Shown: piece after piece, positions 57,302-64,000 of the stretch
Position numbering within the stretch: position 1 is the first letter of the stretch
How the letters are laid out: each line of letters starts with the position of its first letter
NCBI GenBank assembly: GCA_034401795.1
Contig: CM067372.1
Coordinates: forward strand, 20,865,207 to 20,929,206
Origin: Chaetoderma sp. LZ-2023a
Taxonomy: Eukaryota > Mollusca > Caudofoveata > Chaetodermatida > Chaetodermatidae
Direction of reading: 5' to 3'
Length of the DNA: 64,000 nucleotides
Notes under the pieces: generated by a model
Databases searched by the model: none
What the model saw: the letters and a program-made list of their open reading frames with translations, nothing else
What the model was told of the DNA's origin: nothing
Translations under genes and position numbers: made by a program

Positions 57302-57692
57302 CATGGTTTCAAAATTCTTGATTTAAGATGTGTGTTCTGCGGTTTTACCGTATTCTACAGCAGTTTGTTTATGCATTTTGTTGTTTTCTTCATGTATCGT
57401 TTTGGTCTTCGTTTGAGAGTATAATTTGAAATTTATTCATAAATATACCGCGAATGCTATTCGATATGGTTCCTGATTCCGTGTGATACATCCGTCACGA
57501 TCAGTATATGGGTGTATTAATGTCCGCTATCGTTCTTGTCGCCAGATTATGCGATCTTTGTTGTGACGTTGCGGGTTGGGGTGCTGGATGGTTAACATTT
57601 AATTTATGGTCAAAATATTTGAAAATTATTTGCCTGCCTTCCATTCCTGTTTCGGTCCGCATGCTTATTTTAGGTCTTGTGCTTATTTTTAG

Positions 57693-59694
57693 GCCAAGCC
57701 TACCCTGCCGTCTTGTTCCGAATGACATAAGTTCGTGAAAGTCGCCTACAAAGACCATGTCTGTTTTCGATATTCTTCCTGTAACGTTGATAATAGGTGT
57801 AATGTTTGTTCAGTGTGGCCGATCGAGGTGTTGGTTGAGTTCTTTTCCCAGAAGGACTTGGCCGGGTCTGACGCGGGGTCAGGCGGTACGAAAAAAAATC
57901 GCGGAGCGTCCGTTTCAGCCCCTGGGGGCACTCCACGTCTGCAGTCGGAGGTTTCTGAGATGGCACCTCCGGCGTGGTTTGGGCCCACTATGCAAGGCTT
58001 CTTGCATAGCGTCCTGCCCACGCTGGTGTCGTCCCTGATTCCGAAGGCTGTAGGACAGTCTCTTCCCGTGTCCGATATGGAACCTGTCCTTGGACAGGGT
58101 TCTGGACTGGCTACAGAGGGAGCCATCTCGTATGGCTCTATGGCGGTCCCGTCGGGCTCTGGCCTGATGGGTACTGTCTCTCTGCGGCTACCTCCAGGTG
58201 GTCCAGTAGCAGTGGCCAGTCCGTCTGGCATCGGAGCCATTCACCAGGACGGCTCCAGTGTTTCCTCATCTGGTGACGACTCTTCAGGGTCTGAAGATGA
58301 GGAGGCCGAGGAGGAGAAACTGTTGCGGCCTAAGATGCTGTGGGTGGAGTGCATGGAGGTTGATTTCGTCCTGGATGGAACCGCCCTCCCTCTGTCTGGC
58401 TTGGCGCAAGCCAGGCCAGTCGCTCCGCCCGTGGTTGAGGCTACACTGGTACTGTGCACCGGTCCAGTGCTGGTTGGTTTGCCACCAACCGACACAGTGA
58501 CGGGTGTTGCTGGCCAGGCTTGGTACACGCCTATCTCGCCTGGTCCAGCGGCCACACAAGGGGTGCCGTTGGCACTTGTGTATGGCCACGGTTCCATAAC
58601 CGCTACGGGTTCACACGGTTTTCCGTGAGATTCATGTGGCCGAACTGTGCGGTACTGGTGTTGCTGGCTTACCAGTGGTGGCTCCTGGCCGGGAGGCCGC
58701 TGCTGGTAGACCTGTGAATGCATCAACGGGTGATGTATTCACGGGGGTGTCTTCTTCGAAGTGGACCCATCTGATTTCGGCCATGCCCAAGGAGGACACG
58801 CCCCATCCATCGGTTGCATCGATTAGGACGGGGGCCGTCTTGCCCGTGGCTTGGATCCAGTCCATTGGGCTGGATCCATGGTTGAAGAAATTGCTGGATG
58901 CTATTTATAGCAAGCACCTCTTAACCAAGAGCCAGCTCCCTGCGGCCTCCAGGGAGGTGCGGGCAAGGTGCCGTATTCCCAGAGGGGAGTATGACAGATA
59001 CAGTGTGGTTCCAGCAGTCACTGAGGATGACCGCTGGGTGCTTGGGGTTCAGAGTGCTGGAGCGGGTGGTTCCACTCTGGCGCTTCTGGAAAGATCTCAA
59101 GTGCACCACGAGGAAGTCCTGCCCCTATGTGATGAGGGAGTGAGGGCAGCAATGAGTGCTGTTAATCACTCCTATCGCCTACTTCAGTCGGTGTGGGATG
59201 AAGTTGGAGCAGGCCACGCTGTGCCACCTGTGGCGCTGTCTTGTGTCAATGACGGCCTGGTGCTGTCGATGGACGCTTTGGCCAGGGTGCAAGCATGAGT
59301 TACAAAATCCAGGACGCAGATGGTCCTTGACCATATGCATCCAGCTACGACTGTCAGGGAGCCTTTGCTTGGAATGCCCCTGAATAACTCTAGCATCTTT
59401 GGTGGCCAAACATGGGCCATCTTAGAGGACACTGCTAACATAGCACAGAATCGGTTGGCGGTTAATCTAAAGTTAGAACTAGTGCGATAGGCACACGCAC
59501 TAGGGGCTGTGGCTAAGCCGTTAGGTTTACAACCGTCCTCCAAGAAACATAAGAAGCACAAGAGCAAGGCAAAAGCCAAGCCCACTTCTGCTATTGCTGG
59601 ACCTTCGCAGCCATCTGCGGCTAAGAAGGCGAGGACGGTTGTGGAGGCTCCTGCCCACCATAGTGTTGCTCCTGATCGCCCGAGAGGGAGCTGA
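57693..59694 (+). pseudogene. DIRS D Gag, broken
   Basis: The conserved Cys/His frame starts right after TTATTTTTAG (57692), parallel to B and C. It has a TGA (57723-57725) in place of one Cys and loses a later Cys (VCFRYSSC). It is open 57735-58628, stops in the middle, then continues in other frames (58636-59298; 59509-59694) with the basic tail reduced. The preserved order of blocks and the C-terminal PAHHSVAPDRPRG identify it. Confidence 0.75.
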
Positions 59695-59797
59695 TCGTAC
59701 CTGAGGGTATGGTAGCTCTCCTCGTGTATCTGCCTGGACTGCGCCTGTGTGACAGGAACAGCGGTGCCAGTTAGACCATTCAAGCCAAGAGAGGTTT

Positions 59798-61740
59798 GTG
59801 GGGGGGGGGAGACGGATCATGAGCCAGACACCTGCATTAGGCATCAATGCGTCTATAGTGGGTGGAAGACTCATGCGTTTCCTCGAGGCTTGGCGAGCTG
59901 TGACGTCAGACAGTCTGCTCCTGGGATGGATATCCCAGGGGTACATGCCAGAGTGGTGGGATTTTCCACCACATAACCTGTCTTTGGCACCTGTCTGGAC
60001 TCCCGTACCAAGGGAGCCAGACAAGTTAGAAGCCATTCAAAACGAAGTGTCAGGTTTGCTTCTGAAGCGAGCAATAAAACCAGCAAACCAGAACACTCCA
60101 GGCTTCTATTCAAACATGTTTCTTGTCCCCAAGAGCACAGGGGTTTGGAGACCCATACTCAATCTCAGGCCATTGAATTGGTTTATCCATATGCTTCGGT
60201 TTCAGATGGAAACTCCGATGTCGGTAATGGCAGGATTGAGGAAAGGAATGTGGTGTGTGTCAATCGATCTGAACGATGCATATTTCCACATTCCAATGAA
60301 CAGTGGTTGTCACAGTTTTCTGAGATTCGTGTTTCAGAATCGGTATGGGAGTTTGTAGCCCTCCCATTCAGCCTGTCGACAGCCTCAAGGGTTTTCACCA
60401 GAGTGGTCCTTGCGGTGACAGCATTTCTCAGAAAAGAGAACGTGGCGCTTCACACCTACATAGACTATTGGCTTATCAAAGCGGACACGCCAGCCAGGTT
60501 AGGAGTGGGTACTGCTCTGACTCTGAAGTTAGTGTCAGATCTAGGCTGGATAGTCAACAAGGAGAAATCCGAACACTTCGTTTATTTGGGGATGCGATTC
60601 GATCTCGAGGAAGGCAGGATTTACCCGTCAGAGCCCAGAGCGGTGTCTCTGTTAGCCATCCTCAAGAGTTTTCGATTGGGAAACGACATTCAGGCGAGGA
60701 GGTTTCTTCAGATGCTGGGCATGATGGTCTCCATGGAGCAGGTAATCCCGTATGCTGCTCTGATGCGAAGACCTATCCAGTTGTATCTGATGTCTCTGTG
60801 GAAACAGAGAACAGAACCCCTGTCAAATCTGGTACCAGTTTCGGAGCCAATAATGTCGCATCTTGTATGGTAGAAGAAGCGTCAGAATCTCCTAGTAGGA
60901 GTTTCGCAGCACCTACCCCGTCCCCAGCTGTCCGTGTACACGGATGCATCGCTGGATGGCTGGGGGTGGGTGGGTTGGGTGGTGGTGGGGGGTGGGGTGG
61001 TGGTGGGTGGGCTATCTGGGAGAAAACCAGGTTTCGGGCACATGGGCTCTCCAAGAGAGTCAGCTGCATATCAATCTGTTGGAAATGATGGCAGTGTAAC
61101 TGGCATTGGAAAAGTTTCTTCCAAAAGTCAGGGGCAAGGCAATATTGATACGGTCGGACAACTCGACAGTAGTATCATACATAAATCGCCAAGGCGGGAC
61201 CAAGTCACCCACACTGTGTATCAAAGTGTGGCACTTGATTCAATGGTACAGGAATTACTCGGTTGTTTTGAAAGCAGCTCACATTCCTGGGCGATTGAAC
61301 ATTCTGGCGGATACTTTGTCTCGCAGACAGAGGATTCTGCCGACAGAATGGTCTCTCAACCCTCCAGTTCTTCAAAGGATCTTCGAGAATTGGGGCAAAC
61401 CAAACGTGGACTTTTTCGCCACAAAGGAAAATGCTCAAATCATGACTTATGTCTCACCGATTCCAGATCCAAATGCCGTTGATACAGATGCTCTGGCGAT
61501 AAGCTGGAGAGGGATGCATGCTTACGCATATCCACCAACCATTCTTCTGCCGAAGGTTTTGGTGAAGATCAGGGAGGAACCGTGCCTGGTCCTGCTAATA
61601 GCGCCATTTTAGCCCAGCAGGGCATGGTTCACGTATCTGCTGGATCTGCTGGTGGACAATATAGTGCAGTTGCCCAAGATTCCGAACATAATCTCCCAGG
61701 CCAAGGGTCGCTTCCTACACGAGCGGCCCGAAATTTTCAA
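59798..61740 (+). pseudogene. DIRS D RT-RNase H-methyltransferase-like region, broken
   Basis: RT open 59798-60358 (GFYSNMFLVPKSTG, VSIDLNDAYFHIP), a shift, then LPFSLSTASRVFTR and YIDYWLI, where the second catalytic Asp of YIDD is Tyr. RNase H is interrupted by a G/T-rich expansion (60958-61018, GGTGGGTGGG-type) and a stop near 61098. It keeps RSDNSTVV and HIPGRLNILAD. The methyltransferase-like part (61380-61740) has PNVDFFATKENAQ and AYAYPPTILLP, then a TAG near 61611. Confidence 0.83.
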
Positions 61741-62748
61741 ATTGACTGCATGGATGTTTATGAAACAACGTTCCACATCGGAAGGCTTTTCTCAACAGGC
61801 GCGAGAAGGAGGTCAACCTTCAAGTCGTATAACCATAAGGTTAACAAATTTGTAGAGTGTTGTGAAGGAAAGGGTATTGATACCTTTCAATCAACTATTC
61901 AGCAAATAGCAGACTTTCTCTGTGAGCTGTTTTATTCAGGACTGGCTCCTGTCACAATTGCTGGATACAAGTGAGCTTTGGCATCAGTTATCCCATGTCT
62001 AGCCAACAGGGATAGTCCAGAGGTGGCCCAGTTGAATATGACGGTGAAGGGAATGAGCAATCTCCGACCGAAACAACCGGTAGTCATTCCAGCCTGGATC
62101 TATCCTTGGTGCTTAATGTACTGGCCAAGCACCCTTTCGAACCTTTGAGTTCAGCTAGTCTAAAGCATTTGACTCTAAAGACGGGTTTTGTCGGCAGCTT
62201 CCTCGGCGAGAAGGTGCAATGAGATCCATGCACTTTCAGCAGAGAGGGACTGATTTATTGTCTCAGGAGAGGGTCTGCGACTACTGCCGAGAGCAGAGTT
62301 TATGTCAAAGAATCAATCTTTGAAATATCCCGGCAAAGCAATCATTATACCAAAGCTAACTAGGTTTTATCGTGATGCCAGTATCTGGTGTCCAGTCCGT
62401 GCTTTGACTAAGTACAAAAAATGGACAGACTCTTTACGGTCAAATGATAGACATCTGTGGATCTGCCGTAAGAAGTCATATGGCGCCGCATCCATGGATT
62501 TTATCTCTCATTGGGTAGTCGAACGCATTCAGACTACCGACGAGATTGCGTCTGGGCACCAGGTGCAATGTGCTAGGGCTCATGATGTTAGAGGAATAGC
62601 CGCCTCGACCACCCTTTACAATGGTGTTCCATTAGAGGACATCATGGCTGTTGCACAATGGCACTGTGAGTCCTCTTTCACGGATTACTATATGAGGGAC
62701 ATGTCAGACTCCACCAATCCACTCGCTTTAGCTGTTTTGAAACGATAG
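61740..62748 (+). pseudogene. DIRS D tyrosine recombinase, broken
   Basis: The N-terminal part is open to 61974, where TGA replaces a Ser codon in GYKSAL. Further shifts occur around 62095-62225, and the Arg block is disturbed. From 62302 to 62748 the frame is intact, with AHDVRG (catalytic His kept, unlike A and B) and FTDYYMRD. It ends LALAVLKR, TAG. Confidence 0.83.
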
Positions 62749-62984
62749 CCTAACGGCAACACTGTTCATCTCCCTTTTGATAACTTTGAAAAGCAAAAGT
62801 AGTAAGAACATACATGGTCAAGCGAGAGGCATACAACCATGAGTATCACGTATGGTCGAATATGTGTTGGTTGGTCTGAAATCCAATATTCATAAGGTAA
62901 TTCAAGTTTGACAGGTTTTTTTGTATTATGTTTATATATCATGCTCATTCATTTTATATATTCATGCTCATTCCCAGGCTAATA

Positions 62985-63487
62985 TGTGTAAATAGTCCGG
63001 GAGCCAATTTTCAAAAGTGGTCTAGAAGAATGGTTTCGTAGCACACCCAGTATTCAGAAGGTTTGTCTCTATATTATGCTAGACCGATGTCTTGGGTATA
63101 TTCTGAGCCGTGTTGTACAAGAAAATTGTGGTATCACTAACCCGTGAGAAGCCCATTTACAATAGGTGTTGAATGTAGCTCTCAAACAATTTTCACAATG
63201 GTAAATTTTTCACAAACTTAAGCGCATGTTATATCAATACAATCTTAAGCAAAATGGAAAGGAGTGATCGTATATCGCAGATTTATACATAATCAACCTC
63301 GTTTAAGACACCCGTTTGTTGCTTTGTACATATTGGGGCACTTAGGTCTTCTTGTGACTAGCAATACCTTAGCTACAACAATGCCCATGTTTTCTACATT
63401 TTTCATAATTAAACTTTTAACCGACATGCAGTGCATGTCTACACAAGCTGGCAGGACATATTTATCACGTGAGCAAATGAGAGAATG
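62985..63487. other. Intergenic, no gene seen
   Basis: Unique AT-rich sequence between the truncated DIRS D and the minus-strand CXC gene. Only short ORFs without motifs are present. Confidence 0.5.
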
Positions 63488-63976
63488 TTACTCATCCGTG
63501 TCAGAGTCATCTTCGACAATTGTATGCTGAACATTGTCACACATTTCACCTCCCATACAAAGGCATGCTTCAATGCAGAGTAGATTGTTAGCCTTGCATT
63601 GACAGAGATCTGTTCTTTTGTAGGCAGACTTTTGACATCTACATGATGTGAGTTCAATTAATCCAAATGGAGCAGTATCCTTTGACATTAGAACAGGCTT
63701 GAGTAGACCATCCACTATACTCCAGCCATGTCCATTTGGAGATGGAAGATTCTGAACAGCTTGCAATGAACGTCTCCAAACAAGAGCTTGAAAATTGGCC
63801 CTTTCGGTGTGATGCTTTAGACTATTCGATGTAGGTGGAAGATTTTCATTTCTTTGTCTCTTTTGACAAAAGAGCCAATAACGGGTTTCATCAGCTGTCT
63901 TTCCCACATCCCTGGTGGTATACAACTCAGACAAATTTCTCACATAGAATTGCAGTATTTGGTGATAAGTCAACAT
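63488..63976 (-). CDS. Cys-rich CXC-type protein of a multicopy invertebrate family
   Basis: A 162-residue frame ends in an acidic tail EDDSDTDE. Blocks: ARYWLFC-like TRYWLFCQKR, LPPTSNSLKHHTERANFQALVWRRSLQ, PSPNGHGWSIVDG, then SCRCQKSAYKRTDLCQCKANNLLCIEACLC, a Cys-rich CXC arrangement likely to bind zinc. From general knowledge, similar C-terminal domains occur in many copies in molluscs and cnidarians, often near mobile elements. An in-frame TAG lies just upstream of the ATG at 63974-63976, so this is either a short protein or the last exon of a longer one. The function is unknown. Confidence 0.6.
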   Translation of the reverse strand: MLTYHQILQFYVRNLSELYTTRDVGKTADETRYWLFCQKRQRNENLPPTSNSLKHHTERANFQALVWRRSLQAVQNLPSPNGHGWSIVDGLLKPVLMSKDTAPFGLIELTSCRCQKSAYKRTDLCQCKANNLLCIEACLCMGGEMCDNVQHTIVEDDSDTDE

Positions 63977-64000
63977 GTTCGCCGAGTTGGGCTAAGCTAA

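Larger units (their letters stand above)
54167..57303 (+). mobile_element. 5'-truncated CR1/L2/jockey-type LINE
   Basis: DIRS leader sequence stops at GTTTGCATTG and resumes at GGTTTCAAAATTCTTG near 57303. The insert has the RT-side part of a LINE ORF2 but no endonuclease, the usual 5' truncation. The RT ORF is followed at once by (AAT)n (56278-56345), while a second 3'-end-like sequence, TGTACCCTCTTGAAATAAAG plus (ATT)n, closes the insert at 57257-57301. So it may be one LINE with a long 3' UTR or two nested insertions. A (TAC)n stretch and a foldback (56870-56965) lie in between. Confidence 0.8.
53498..62984 (+). mobile_element. DIRS copy D, divergent, 3'-truncated, LINE-interrupted
   Basis: The left end TCTCCGATCAATACTTAG and a diverged left inverted repeat (to about 53670) open the element. 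The leader is split by a LINE (54167-57303). Gag 57693-59694, RT 59798-60900, RNase H and methyltransferase-like 60930-61740, recombinase 61740-62748. Similarity to B and C stops at GCTAATA near 62984, before the internal complementary region, so the 3' cis region is missing. Divergence from A-C and the many lesions mark it as the oldest copy. Confidence 0.88.

Noticed and set aside
1-64000. tRNA, rRNA or bacterial-type operon signals
   Set aside because: No cloverleaf, rRNA-like sequence or Shine-Dalgarno-linked gene run was recognised.

Overview
This window looks like invertebrate animal DNA, most likely from a mollusc or another lophotrochozoan. The reasons are GT-AG introns, AT-rich intergenic sequence, a dense mix of Ty3/gypsy, Penelope-like, Tc1/mariner, DIRS and CR1/L2-type LINE elements, and a repeat with AGCTCACCTG-type ends of a kind I associate with mollusc genomes. 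The species cannot be named from the sequence. There are no operons. Almost every long reading frame belongs to a mobile element. A run of exactly 500 N (18392-18891) is an assembly gap.

Layout. 1-3.5 kb: little, apart from a weak zinc-finger-like minus-strand reading and a possible coding end at the extreme left edge. 3.5-9.1 kb: a decayed Ty3/gypsy element on the minus strand (protease, RT, integrase, candidate primer-binding site). 9.4-12 kb: small repeats, a hairpin and an orphan fragment of a retroelement ORF1. 12.0-17.6 kb: a minus-strand unit with an SGNH-hydrolase ORF1 followed by a Penelope-like RT/GIY-YIG ORF, split by a nearly pristine Tc1 transposon with an intact transposase (14400-16060).

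18.9-62.98 kb carries four copies of one DIRS family (tyrosine-recombinase retrotransposon): A (18904-21655, 5' part missing), B (25001-32088), C (43058-50174, best preserved) and D (53498-62984, divergent, 3'-truncated, with a LINE inserted in its leader). A, B and C show the diagnostic DIRS ends: inverted terminal repeats plus an internal complementary region made of the reverse complements of both termini. Each full copy encodes a Cys/His-rich basic Gag, an RT-RNase H-methyltransferase-like polyprotein and an overlapping tyrosine recombinase. A and B share many inactivating lesions.

Between the DIRS copies lie a 23-bp minisatellite (21.8-23.7 kb), a 15-bp satellite (39.2-41.1 kb), a GT-rich minisatellite (42.1-42.7 kb), at least two families of foldback elements, and three exons of a host gene (32662-32714, 32864-32925, 37204-37579). 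The reading phases of the first two exons suggest mutually exclusive use. At 50.9-53.4 kb a mobile repeat built of ~616-bp tandem units interrupts a foldback element. The right edge holds a minus-strand ORF of a Cys-rich CXC-type family common in invertebrate genomes.
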